Source: Simplicispira sedimenti (GTDB lineage Bacteria > Pseudomonadota > Gammaproteobacteria > Burkholderiales > Burkholderiaceae_C). Taken from it: 64,000 bases of DNA. Below the pieces are notes generated by a model. That model ran no database searches, was not told the origin of the DNA, and was given only the letters and a program-made list of their open reading frames with translations. The stretch is taken from contig NZ_JAKVIJ010000008.1 in NCBI RefSeq assembly GCF_022760965.1, forward strand, positions 62,001 to 126,000, given 5' to 3'. Positions within the stretch are counted from its first letter, which is position 1. Each line of letters begins with the position of its first letter. This document shows, one piece after another, positions 29,401 through 37,219 of this stretch. The position numbers were made by a program, and so were the translations under genes.

Positions 29401-29969
29401 GGCAGGTTCAAGCGTGCCGCCAGGGGCACGGCTGCCGCCACATGGGTTTCGTCCTCGGGTCTGCCAGCGCGCTGAATCTCCAGGTAAAAGCGGTGCGGAA
29501 ACACGCCCGCCAGCCGCAGCGCCAGATCGGCAGCTCCCGCCTCGTCACCCCGCATCAGTGCCTGCCCCACCGGCCCGGCCTGGGCGCCCGAAAGGGCAAT
29601 CAGGCCGGGCGAGAGTTCCTCCAACCAGGCCCAGGTGCACAGGGCCTGGCCCTTGGCGGCATTGCGCGTCCAGGCGCGGGCCAGCAATTCGGAAAGATTG
29701 AGGTAGCCCTGGCTCCCCTGCACCAGCAACACCAAGCGCGCAGGCGGGTGACTGCCCTCGCCTTCCAGCACGATTTCGGCCCCCAGAATGGGCTTGACGC
29801 CCTTGCCGCGCGCGGCCTTGTAGAACTTGACGGCGCCAAAAAGGTTGTTGAGGTCGGAAATGGCCAGCGCGGGCTGGCCATCGGCCGCGGCACTGGCCAC
29901 CGCTTCATCGATCCGGTTGGTTCCGTCCACGACGGAGAATTCGGTGTGCAGGCGCAAATGGACAAACAT
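26433..29969 (-). CDS. dnaE: DNA polymerase III subunit alpha
   Basis: The 1178-residue replicative polymerase. The PHP domain starts MFVHLRLHTEFSVVDG; the palm carries the catalytic aspartates in SMPDFDIDFCQ (about residue 410), and the C-terminal part holds the tandem HhH and OB-fold region. Length and order are normal for the proteobacterial DnaE1 type. ATG 29969 follows a TACAAT box by only seven bases, so a leaderless transcript is possible. It is divergent from bamD. Confidence 0.95.
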   Translation of the reverse strand: MFVHLRLHTEFSVVDGTNRIDEAVASAAADGQPALAISDLNNLFGAVKFYKAARGKGVKPILGAEIVLEGEGSHPPARLVLLVQGSQGYLNLSELLARAWTRNAAKGQALCTWAWLEELSPGLIALSGAQAGPVGQALMRGDEAGAADLALRLAGVFPHRFYLEIQRAGRPEDETHVAAAVPLAARLNLPVVATHPVQFATEEDFEAHEARVCIAEGEILANPRRVRRFTREQYFKSSAQMQALFADIPSALANTVEIAKRCNLTLVLGKPQLPNFPIPGGMTIEEFFRKVSHDGLEERLQHLYPDVAERDRQRPRYVERLEFELGTILKMGFPGYFLIVGDFIQWAKNNGCPVGPGRGSGAGSLVAYALKITDLDPLQYNLLFERFLNPERVSMPDFDIDFCQANRDRVIDYVKEKYGKDAVSQIATFGTMAAKAAIRDVGRVMDLSYTFCDGISKLVPAKPGQTYTLAYPPETKKEGDKNNYALELEPLLYERVRKEEDVRTVIEMAQKLEGMTRNIGMHAGGVLIAPGKLTDFCPLYQQPGSESAVSQYDKDDVEAIGLVKFDFLGLATLTILEIAKEFIVRRHKGQEHFAFENIPLDDGPTYRLFSEGKTEAVFQFESRGMQGMLKEARPSRLEDLIALNALYRPGPMDLIPSFVARKHGKEVVEYPHPLVEPVLAETYGIMVYQEQVMQTAQVLGGYSLGGADMLRRAMGKKKAEEMAEHRAIFRKGAAEKGISQEKADEVFDLMEKFAGYGFNKSHAAAYSLLAYHTGWLKVHYTAEFFCANMTVEMDDTDKLKVLYEDATKHFGMQFEPPDINRGNYRFEPVSDTVIRYGLGAVKGTGQQAIEAIVAAREGQGEGPRGSVRGPFTSLFDFCVRVDRGRINKRTVDALIKAGAFDGLHRNRAALSASIDRAFDYAAAQHSNANQGGLFDMMGDDAQGSSTQEPELAEVPPWGVREQLMQEKTALGFYLSGHLFDEAARELASFVRMRIADLVDTREPQTVAGIVSDFRVVNGQRGRQGIFVLEDGASRVEASASDAVVQAHRDLLKDDELVIVTGRLQPGRNGFEARFIVQQVHDLAGGRCRFGKYLRVAVGHPPPDVARLLREHPPRKESTEHGELQHGLRVRLGVRCTQDGDSACAELQLGEAFRTYPTDAALASWRAQACGGDVTVVYE

Positions 29970-30123
29970 GGCTGCATTGTAGAAAGCCCTCGCCCGCCCC
30001 TCGGTCGGCACCACCACGCGGGGTGCTGGCCGTCGCTACAATCCTTTGGCTGCGAACCAGCCATGCTGCGGTGCCCTGGGCGCCGCCAAATCCGTGCATC
30101 TTCCCGTCAGAAAGCCGCCTGCC

Positions 30124-30924
30124 ATGTTGCGAGCCCCTTTTTCCATCGTTACGGCCCTGTTGGCCGCCAGTCTGCTGGCGACCGGGTGCTCCAGCACCCC
30201 GGAAGACAAAACCGCAGGGTGGACGACCGACCGCATCTACGCCGAGGCACGCGACGAGCTCAACAGCGGCGGGTACGACGCTGCGGTACCCCTTTTTGAA
30301 AAGCTCGAAGGTCGCGCTGCGGGCACGCCCCTGGCGCAACAAGCACAGCTCGACAAGGCCTACGCGCAGTACAAGGCGAACGAAAAGCCCCAGGCCATTG
30401 CCACGCTGGACCGCTTCATGAAGCTGCACCCGGTCAGCCCAGCCATTGATTACGCGCTGTACCTCAAGGGCCTGGTCAACTTCAATGACAACCTGGGCAT
30501 GTTTTCCTGGGTGTCGCGCCAGGATCTGTCGGAGCGCGACCAAAAAGCCGCCAAAGACTCCTACGAATCCTTCCGCGAGCTGGTGGCACGCTTCCCCGAT
30601 TCGCGTTATGCGCAGGACGCCCGCCAGCGCATGACCTACATCATCAATTCGCTGGCGCAGTACGAGGTGCATGTGGCACGCTACTACTTCCAGCGGGGCG
30701 CCTATGTGGCGGCAATTGGTCGTGCGCAGTCTGCCTTGAGCGACTACGAGGCCGTGCCCGCCCATGAAGAAGCGCTGTATATCCTGGTGCAGTCCTACGA
30801 CGCTCTGGGCTTGACCCAGTTGCGCGACGACACGCGCCGCGTGCTGGACAAGAACTACCCCAACAGCAGCTTTATCGCCAACGGATTCAGGGGCAAGAGC
30901 GATCCATGGTGGAAGTTCTGGTGA
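30124..30924 (+). CDS. bamD: Outer-membrane assembly lipoprotein BamD
   Basis: A 266-residue lipoprotein of the BAM complex. The signal peptide ends in lipobox LLATGC, and TPR repeats follow (for example AIDYALYLKGLVNFNDNLG and SRYAQDARQRMTYIINSLAQYEVHVARYY). The C-terminal DPWWKFW resembles BamD of other Burkholderiales. ATG 30124 starts the signal peptide. The 3' end overlaps the convergent helicase gene by 38 bp. Confidence 0.93.
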   Translation: MLRAPFSIVTALLAASLLATGCSSTPEDKTAGWTTDRIYAEARDELNSGGYDAAVPLFEKLEGRAAGTPLAQQAQLDKAYAQYKANEKPQAIATLDRFMKLHPVSPAIDYALYLKGLVNFNDNLGMFSWVSRQDLSERDQKAAKDSYESFRELVARFPDSRYAQDARQRMTYIINSLAQYEVHVARYYFQRGAYVAAIGRAQSALSDYEAVPAHEEALYILVQSYDALGLTQLRDDTRRVLDKNYPNSSFIANGFRGKSDPWWKFW

Positions 30925-32974
30925 TCAGCGCCTGCAGCGCGTCGTCAAATTCCTCTGCTGACCCCAGCCTGCGCATAGTCGGCAGGGCCGCCATCAGGCG
31001 TTTGCCGTAGCCACGGTCCAGCAGGCGGGTATCGGCCACCACCAGAAGTCCCTCATCGGTTTCGTGCCGGATCAGCCGTCCCGCACCCTGCTTGAGCGCC
31101 ACAGCGGCTTCGGGCAGGGCGTGGTCACGGAACGGGCTACGGCCCGCCCGCTGCAAACGCTGCGCGTGCGCCTGCACCAAGGGGTCGGACGGCACCGGGA
31201 ACGGCAGTTTGTCGATGACCACCAGCTGCAACGCATCGCCGGGCACATCCACCCCCTCCCAAAACGACACCGAAGCCACGAGCACACAGCCCGGCGCCCC
31301 CTGGGCACTGCCTTGGCGAAAGCGCTCCATCAGGCTGTGCCGTGTGCCCTCGCCCTGCACCAACACCTGCAGCCCAGGCAAGCGGGCACGCAGCGCCTCA
31401 CCCAGCACACGCAGCGCCCGCAGACTGGTGGTGAGTACCAGCGTTCGGCCTTGCAGGCGTGAGGCCGCCTCAGCCACCCACTCGCCCAAGGCAGCGCTGT
31501 GGGCAGCGTCCGTGGGCGGAGGCAAATCCCGTGGAATGTAGAGCGCCGCCTGGCGCTCCAGGTCAAAAGGACTGGGCACGCGCAAGGTACGCGCCTGGTC
31601 CAGCCCCAGGGGCTCGGTGAACCAGCTCAGGGCCTCGTCCGTCCCCAACGTGGCGGAGGTGAAGACCCATGCCCTGGTCGGGGCGGCCTGTGTGGCACCC
31701 GGATGGGTCTGTGCGGCATCCGGCAGCTGCAACCACCCCTGCACCACCGGGGCCAGGTCCAGCGGCGCCTCGACCAGGCGAACCTGCAGGCCCACTTCCA
31801 CCCAGCGCACCCCCTCGATCTGGGAGGGCGTGGCAAAGCGCTGCACCTGCGCGCACAGGGCCAGGGTTCGCTCGTGCAGCCGGACAAAGTCGGGCGCCAT
31901 GTCCAGCACGGCAACCAACGATTCGCAGGCCTGGGCGCATACCTGGTTCAGGCCATCAAGCACCTCGATCCAGTCAGAAGACGTGACGCCTTGCGGGACA
32001 GCTTCCGTCCAATTCAATCGCGTGCCCGTGGGATACGCGCCGCACGCCAGGCGCAAGCGGCGCGCAAGCTGCTCCAGGTCGTGGTGCAGACCCTGCCAAT
32101 CTGCCATGCCGCGCGCACGCTGCATACCTGCGCTGCGCAGGTCACGCGCCAGATCCAGCATCTGGGCGCTGCCCAGCGATTGACCAAGAAACTGCACCCC
32201 GGTCTCCTGGATCTGGTGCGCCTCATCGAACACCACCACGCGCACATCGGGCAGCAGCTCGGCCATGCCGGTTTCACGCAGCGCCCAGTCGGCAAAAAAC
32301 AAATGGTGGTTGACCACCACCACTTCGGCCGCCAAGGCCTCACGCCGTGCCTGGAATACATGGCAGCGCCGGAACTGCGGGCAGTGGCTGCCCAAGCAGT
32401 TGTCACGCGTGGAGGTCACCCAAGGAAGAATGGCCGACCGTTCGTCCAGACCCGGCAGTTCTGCCAGGTCGCCACTGCGGGTGGTCTGGGCCCAGGTTTC
32501 CACCCGCGCCAGTGCATGGGTCAGGCTCGCATCGCAGGCAGAGGCATCCTGCCGGCTTTGCTCCAGGCGGTGCAGACACAGGTAGCTGGCGCGGCCCTTG
32601 AGCAAAGCAGCGCGCACCGGCAAACCCAGCGCCTGGGCCAAGCGGGGCAGGTCACGGCTGAAAAGCTGGTCCTGCAAAGCCTTGGTGGCGGTGGAGATCA
32701 GCACCCGCTCGCCACTGAGCAGCGCTGGGACCAAATAGGCATAGGTCTTACCGACGCCCGTACCCGCCTCGACCACCAATGCCCCACCATGGGCCACCGT
32801 GTCGGCCACAGCCAGTGCCATGGCGGTCTGGCCTGGGCGCTGGCGAAAACCCGGCAAGGCTTGCGCCAAAGGGCCGCCATCGGCAAAGCACTGCTGCACT
32901 GCGTCTGGCAGCGCACCAAGAGGGCTGGGGTGATGTGTGGACACAGAATCGCAGTACGATGGCGAAAAAGCCAC
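30887..32974 (-). CDS. DinG/YoaA-family ATP-dependent DNA helicase
   Basis: A 695-residue superfamily 2 helicase with Walker A EAGTGVGKT (about residues 69-77), DEAH box VVFDEAHQ, and an iron-sulfur cluster region between them (cysteines in SYLCLHR, NCLGSHC and RRCHVF). The C-terminal half has the QGAGRLIRHETDEG motif. YoaA-type enzymes unwind DNA in repair. The start is a GTG at 32974; a second GTG ten codons later is equally possible. It overlaps bamD tail to tail. Confidence 0.9.
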   Translation of the reverse strand: MAFSPSYCDSVSTHHPSPLGALPDAVQQCFADGGPLAQALPGFRQRPGQTAMALAVADTVAHGGALVVEAGTGVGKTYAYLVPALLSGERVLISTATKALQDQLFSRDLPRLAQALGLPVRAALLKGRASYLCLHRLEQSRQDASACDASLTHALARVETWAQTTRSGDLAELPGLDERSAILPWVTSTRDNCLGSHCPQFRRCHVFQARREALAAEVVVVNHHLFFADWALRETGMAELLPDVRVVVFDEAHQIQETGVQFLGQSLGSAQMLDLARDLRSAGMQRARGMADWQGLHHDLEQLARRLRLACGAYPTGTRLNWTEAVPQGVTSSDWIEVLDGLNQVCAQACESLVAVLDMAPDFVRLHERTLALCAQVQRFATPSQIEGVRWVEVGLQVRLVEAPLDLAPVVQGWLQLPDAAQTHPGATQAAPTRAWVFTSATLGTDEALSWFTEPLGLDQARTLRVPSPFDLERQAALYIPRDLPPPTDAAHSAALGEWVAEAASRLQGRTLVLTTSLRALRVLGEALRARLPGLQVLVQGEGTRHSLMERFRQGSAQGAPGCVLVASVSFWEGVDVPGDALQLVVIDKLPFPVPSDPLVQAHAQRLQRAGRSPFRDHALPEAAVALKQGAGRLIRHETDEGLLVVADTRLLDRGYGKRLMAALPTMRRLGSAEEFDDALQALITRTSTMDRSCP

Positions 32975-33048
32975 AGCGCGTTCGATAATAAGCGAGCTTG
33001 TGCCCTATTCTGGGGCTTGGCAGGCCGCCACACACCACAATCCACGCC

Positions 33049-33861
33049 ATGTCCAGACCGATTCGCCTCAGTGCCTCCACCGGCATCCACAAGGGTGACC
33101 GCGAATACCAGCAAGACCAGGTGGCTTTGCTCTCGCACCCGCGCTACAACGGCTGCGTGCTGGCCGTGCTGGCCGACGGCATGGGCGGGCGCAGCGGCGG
33201 GCGCAAGGCGTCCGACCAGGTCATGCTGACCGCACGCCAGTTGTTCGACCGCTATTCGCCCGAAACCGATGATCCTGTGGCCATGCTCAAGAACCTGGTG
33301 CAGGAATCGCACATCGTCATCCGGCTCACGGCCATCACGTCTGAACAGGAGCCGCACAGCACCATTGCGGCCTTCCTGATCAACCCACGCGGCGACTGCC
33401 ACTGGATCCACGCGGGCGACTCGCGCATCTACCACTTTCAGAATGGCCGCATGATGCACCGCACCAGCGACCACTCCTACGTGCAGGCCTTGGTGGACCG
33501 CGGCGAAATCACCGAGGCGGAGGCCAATACCCACCCGCACTCGAACATTCTGGTGGGCTGCCTGGGCACCGAGAGCGATCCGCCCATGACCACGCACATG
33601 ATCCACCAGCTGATGCCGGGGGATGTGCTGCTGACCTGCAGCGACGGGGTCTGGCACTACTTCTCGCCCACGGAACTGGCTTCCGTGGTGGAATCGCTGA
33701 CACCACGCGAAGCGACCGAATTCCTGATCGAGAAAGCGCGTATCCGCGCACGCGGCACGGGGGACAATCTCTCGCTGGCCATCGTCAAGATCGAAGCACT
33801 GGTAGAAGAGAAAAAGCCCCTCGCGCCGGCCCCATTCTTCAAGCCACCTGCAGCCGTTTGA
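33049..33861 (+). CDS. PP2C-family serine/threonine phosphatase
   Basis: The 270-residue protein has the PP2C metal-binding motifs: GDREYQQDQ, LADGMGGRSGG, WIHAGDSRIYHF, TCSDGVWHYF and GTGDNLSLAIV. It lacks other domains and a signal peptide, so it is a cytoplasmic stand-alone phosphatase, and its partner kinase is not nearby. ATG 33049 starts the conserved N-terminus. It is convergent with the secreted coiled-coil gene. Confidence 0.9.
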   Translation: MSRPIRLSASTGIHKGDREYQQDQVALLSHPRYNGCVLAVLADGMGGRSGGRKASDQVMLTARQLFDRYSPETDDPVAMLKNLVQESHIVIRLTAITSEQEPHSTIAAFLINPRGDCHWIHAGDSRIYHFQNGRMMHRTSDHSYVQALVDRGEITEAEANTHPHSNILVGCLGTESDPPMTTHMIHQLMPGDVLLTCSDGVWHYFSPTELASVVESLTPREATEFLIEKARIRARGTGDNLSLAIVKIEALVEEKKPLAPAPFFKPPAAV

Positions 33862-33886
33862 CCCTGCGCCCCCGCAAGGACAAGGT

Positions 33887-34510
33887 TTACTGAGCCGCTG
33901 ATGCCGCAGGCAGCGCTGCGGCGCGGGATCGACCTCGGTTCGCCTCCTCGGCCCGGCGAGCGTCGCGCTGGGCCTTGCGCTGACGGGCCACTTCTTCCTT
34001 TTCCAGGCGTGCACGGCGGCGTTCTGCCGCCTGCTCCTGCAGGGCAGTGCGACGCTGCGCCTTCTCTGCCTGCGCCCGCTGTTGTTGTTGCGCATGGGCG
34101 CGTGGATCGCCGGAAGGTGCGGGCGCTGATTTGGGCTGCCTGGGGGTCGCTTGGCGGGTGGGTACCGGCGGTTGGGTGGCAGCATGCTCCTGTTGGCGCA
34201 GTTCGATGGCTCGCAATCGGCGCTGCGCACGTTCCTGCCGCTGGGCTTCATCCAGGCGCTCTTCCTGCTGGCGCAAGCTGTGGAGGCGTTCGCGCGCCTG
34301 CCTGCGCACTGAACGCAGGCAGTCATCCACCGCAAAGCGCTGCTGACACTGGCCTTCGTCCTGCGCCTGCTGCTGCGTGATGGCGTTGCGCTCGCGGGCA
34401 ATGCGCTCGCGTTCTGCCTGAGCCGCGTCAGCAGCCAGGTCCTGCGCATTCACCCCACCCCATGGCGCAAGCACGGCCAGGCAGCAGACGAGCCAACCCC
34501 ATTTGCTCAT
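33887..34510 (-). CDS. Secreted coiled-coil protein rich in Arg, Gln, Glu and Ala
   Basis: I do not recognise a specific family. The 207-residue product has a signal peptide (MSKWGWLVCCLAVLAPWGGVNA) and then a long charged coiled coil (for example RERIARERNAITQQQAQDE and RLDEAQRQERAQRRLR). A short Pro/Ala linker interrupts it and the coiled coil then continues. Two cysteines lie in GQCQQRFAVDDCL, a motif seen in some small periplasmic proteins. Its ATG overlaps the zapE stop by four bases, so it is co-translated after zapE. Confidence 0.72.
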   Translation of the reverse strand: MSKWGWLVCCLAVLAPWGGVNAQDLAADAAQAERERIARERNAITQQQAQDEGQCQQRFAVDDCLRSVRRQARERLHSLRQQEERLDEAQRQERAQRRLRAIELRQQEHAATQPPVPTRQATPRQPKSAPAPSGDPRAHAQQQQRAQAEKAQRRTALQEQAAERRRARLEKEEVARQRKAQRDARRAEEANRGRSRAAALPAASAAQ

Positions 34511-35616
34511 GTCAGCCCTGTGTCCACCACCCGGCGCTCCAACGCCAGGAATTCCTTGGACTGCATCTCGTTGAGCCGCGAGACCGTGCGCGGAAACTCG
34601 TGGGCCAGCGGGCCATCGGTGTAGAGCTGCTCGGGCGGCACGGCGGCCGACAGGATGAGCTTGACGCGCCGGTCGTACAGCACATCCACCAGCCAGGTAA
34701 AGCGCCGCGCGGGCGAAGCCATGCTCACGGGCATGTAAGGCACGTCGGAGAGCAGCACCGTGTGGAACTGCGTGGCGATCTCCAGGTAGTCGTTCTGCGA
34801 GCGCGGGCCGCCGCACAGCGTCTTGAAATCAAACCAGACCACGCCGCCAGCCTTGCGCCGCGCCTGGATCTCGCGTGCCTCGATGTGCAGTACCGGGTCT
34901 TCGTCATGCACCTCGGCCAGTTGGTCGAACGCTTCATTCATCGCGGCGTCGGCCTCGGGGCCCAGGGGCGTGTGGTAGAGCTTGACCTGCTCCAGCGTGC
35001 GGCGCCGGTAGTCGGTGCCGTTGTCGACATTGATGACTTCAAGCTTCTGCTTGAGCAGCGCGATGGCGGGCAGGATGCGGTCGCGGTGCAGGCCGTTGGG
35101 GTACAGGCCGTCGGGCTCGAAATTGGACGTGGTGACGAAGCCCACGCCGTTGTCGAACAGCGCCGCCAGCAGGCGGTGCAGGATCATGGCGTCGGTGATG
35201 TCCGCCACATGGAATTCATCGAAGCAGATGAGCTTGTAGCGCTTGGCGATGCGCTGGCCCAGCACATCCAGCGGGTTCTGCGTGCCCTGCAGCGCCGCCA
35301 GCTCGCGGTGCACTTCGCGCATGAATTCGTGGAAATGCAGGCGCACCTTGCGCTTGAGCGGTACGGCGTTGAAGAAGCAGTCCATCAGGAAGCTCTTGCC
35401 GCGCCCCACCCCGCCGTACATGTACACGCCGCGCGGAATGTCAGGCCGGTTGATGAGCTTCTTGAGCGCGTTCGAGCGCTGTGTCTTGTAGGCGGCCCAT
35501 TCATGCGCGCAGCGGTCCAGCGCCTCCACGGCACGCAGTTGCGCCGGGTCGCTTTTGAAACCCTTGGCCTCCAATTCGGCCTGGTAGGCGGCCTTGACGC
35601 TGGAAAACTGGCTCAT
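34507..35616 (-). CDS. zapE: Cell division protein ZapE (AFG1-like ATPase)
   Basis: The 369-residue ATPase has Walker A GGVGRGKS at 68-75, the FHEFMREVH block, Walker B CFDEFHVADITDAMIL and the TSNFEPDGLYPNGLHRDR segment, all typical of AFG1/ZapE. It binds the Z-ring in division. It follows lpdA with only 65 bp between them, all of it a dispersed repeat. The gene order sucA-sucB-lpdA-zapE is usual in Burkholderiales. Confidence 0.93.
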   Translation of the reverse strand: MSQFSSVKAAYQAELEAKGFKSDPAQLRAVEALDRCAHEWAAYKTQRSNALKKLINRPDIPRGVYMYGGVGRGKSFLMDCFFNAVPLKRKVRLHFHEFMREVHRELAALQGTQNPLDVLGQRIAKRYKLICFDEFHVADITDAMILHRLLAALFDNGVGFVTTSNFEPDGLYPNGLHRDRILPAIALLKQKLEVINVDNGTDYRRRTLEQVKLYHTPLGPEADAAMNEAFDQLAEVHDEDPVLHIEAREIQARRKAGGVVWFDFKTLCGGPRSQNDYLEIATQFHTVLLSDVPYMPVSMASPARRFTWLVDVLYDRRVKLILSAAVPPEQLYTDGPLAHEFPRTVSRLNEMQSKEFLALERRVVDTGLT

Positions 35617-35617
35617 A

Positions 35618-35681
35618 TGCTATAAAAACAATAGCTGCTAACGCCCTATTTACGGACGCTAGCAGCCATTTTTTCCTCAAA
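35618..35681 (-). repeat. Dispersed ~64-bp repeat filling the lpdA-zapE gap
   Basis: Reads on the reverse strand as TTTGAGGAAAAAATGG, then TAGCGTC and GGCGTTAGCAGCTATTG and ATAGCA. Both hairpin arms are present, GCTA/TAGC and GCTAT/ATAGC. It begins directly after the lpdA stop and ends one base before the zapE ATG, so the intergenic gap is made of this element only. Confidence 0.8.
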
Positions 35682-37139
35682 TCAGAAATTGAGGGTGCGT
35701 TTGTCCACCGCCAGCGCGGCTTCCTTGGTCGCCTCGCTCAGGGACGGGTGGGCGTGGCAGATGCGCGCGATGTCTTCGGCGCTGGCCTTGAACTCCATGG
35801 CCACCACGGCCTCGGCGATCAGCTCGCTGGCCATGGGGCCCACGATGTGCACGCCCAGGATCTCGTCCGTGGCGGCATCGGCCAGGAACTTGACCATGCC
35901 GGTCGTGTCGCCCAGCGCACGCGCGCGGCCGTTGGCCAGGAAGGGGAAGGTGCCGGCCTTGTACTTCACGCCGTCCTGCTTGAGCTGCTGCTCGGTGCGG
36001 CCCACCCAGGCGATCTCGGGGCTGGTGTAGATGACCCAGGGGATGGTGTTGAAGTTGACATGCCCGTGCTGGCCGGCAATGCGCTCGGCCACGGCCACGC
36101 CCTCTTCCTCGGCCTTGTGCGCAAGCATGGGACCGCGCACCACGTCGCCCACGGCCCAGACGCCGGGCAGGTTGGTCTTGCACTCGCCATCGACCACGAT
36201 GGCGCCGCGCTCGTCGAGCTGCAGGCCCACTCCTTCAGCGTTCAGGCCGATGGTGTTGGGCACGCGGCCGATGGAGACGATGAGCTTGTCCACCTCCAGC
36301 GCCTGGGCCTCGCCCTTGGCGTTGGTGTAGGCCACGTTCACGCCCTTCTTGCCGGTCTTGATGTCGCCGATCTTCACGCCCAGCTCGATCTTCAGGCCCT
36401 GCTTGTCGAAAGCCTTCTTGGCTTCCTTGGCGATCTGCTCATCGACCGCGCCCAGGAACGTGGGCAGGCCTTCGAGCACGGTCACCTCGGCACCCAGGCG
36501 GCGCCAGACCGAGCCCATCTCCAGGCCGATCACGCCCGAGCCGATCACGCCAAGCTTCTTGGGCACGGCACCGATGCGCAGCGCGCCGTCGTTCGACAGG
36601 ATGTTCTCCTCGTCGAACGCCACGCCGGGCAGCGCGCGGGCGTTGGAGCCCGTGGCGACGATGACATGCTTGCCCACCAGGGTCTCTTCGGTGGCGCCCG
36701 TGACCTTGATCTCGTAGCCGCCCGTGGAACCGGAGGTTCCACCCTCACCGGGTGGAACGGCCTTCACGAACGAACCACGGCCATGGAAGAAGCTGACCTT
36801 GTTCTTCTTGAACAGGTACAGGATGCCGTCGTTGTTCTGCTTCACCACGGCGTCCTTGCGGCCCACCATCTTGGCCACGTCCATCGTCACCTTGCCGGTG
36901 CTGATGCCGTGCTCGGCGAAGTGCTTGTTGGCGTGCTCGAAATGCTCGGACGACTGCAGCAGCGCCTTGGAGGGGATGCAGCCCACGTTGGTGCAGGTGC
37001 CGCCGGGAGCGGGGCCGCCCGCAGCGTTCTTCCACTCGTCGATGCAGGCCACGTTGAAGCCCAGTTGCGCGGCACGGATCGCGCCGATATAGCCGCCGGG
37101 GCCGCCGCCGATGACGATGACGTCGAATTGTTTGCTCAT
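35682..37139 (-). CDS. lpdA: Dihydrolipoyl dehydrogenase (E3)
   Basis: A 485-residue flavoenzyme that reoxidises the lipoyl group of SucB with NAD+. FAD motif GGGPGGYIGAIRAAQLG; redox disulfide C49-TNVG-C54; NAD motif GSGVIGLEMGSVWRRLG; C-terminal HAHPSLSE with the catalytic His. An extra loop of about 12 residues (128-139, VPPGEGGTSGST) is encoded by two overlapping palindromes. It follows sucB with a terminator-like hairpin in between. ATG 37139 begins the family N-terminus. Confidence 0.95.
   Translation of the reverse strand: MSKQFDVIVIGGGPGGYIGAIRAAQLGFNVACIDEWKNAAGGPAPGGTCTNVGCIPSKALLQSSEHFEHANKHFAEHGISTGKVTMDVAKMVGRKDAVVKQNNDGILYLFKKNKVSFFHGRGSFVKAVPPGEGGTSGSTGGYEIKVTGATEETLVGKHVIVATGSNARALPGVAFDEENILSNDGALRIGAVPKKLGVIGSGVIGLEMGSVWRRLGAEVTVLEGLPTFLGAVDEQIAKEAKKAFDKQGLKIELGVKIGDIKTGKKGVNVAYTNAKGEAQALEVDKLIVSIGRVPNTIGLNAEGVGLQLDERGAIVVDGECKTNLPGVWAVGDVVRGPMLAHKAEEEGVAVAERIAGQHGHVNFNTIPWVIYTSPEIAWVGRTEQQLKQDGVKYKAGTFPFLANGRARALGDTTGMVKFLADAATDEILGVHIVGPMASELIAEAVVAMEFKASAEDIARICHAHPSLSEATKEAALAVDKRTLNF
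36724..36758. repeat. Two overlapping palindromes inside lpdA
   Basis: The first has arms GTGGAACC and GGTTCCAC with a three-base loop (36724-36742). The second has arms GTTCCACCC and GGGTGGAAC with a five-base loop (36736-36758). The shared middle arm can pair with either side. It encodes an insertion in a surface loop of the protein. Confidence 0.7.
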
Positions 37140-37163
37140 GATGCGAATACTTGAAATGAGGTT

Positions 37164-37201
37164 GAAAAAACCCACCACTGGGCGTTGCCGAGGGTGGGTT
37201 T
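37164..37201 (-). terminator. Terminator-like hairpin between sucB and lpdA
   Basis: The arms AAACCCACC and GGTGGGTTT are followed on the reverse strand by a run of six T. It lies between the sucB stop and the lpdA ATG, so it could lower lpdA expression relative to sucAB. Confidence 0.6.
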
Positions 37202-37219
37202 GTTGCGCCTGGCTGCGAA

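Noticed and set aside
27258..30299. Long open frame antisense to dnaE
   Set aside because: Same reason: no domain, composition of a shadow frame, and dnaE is certain.
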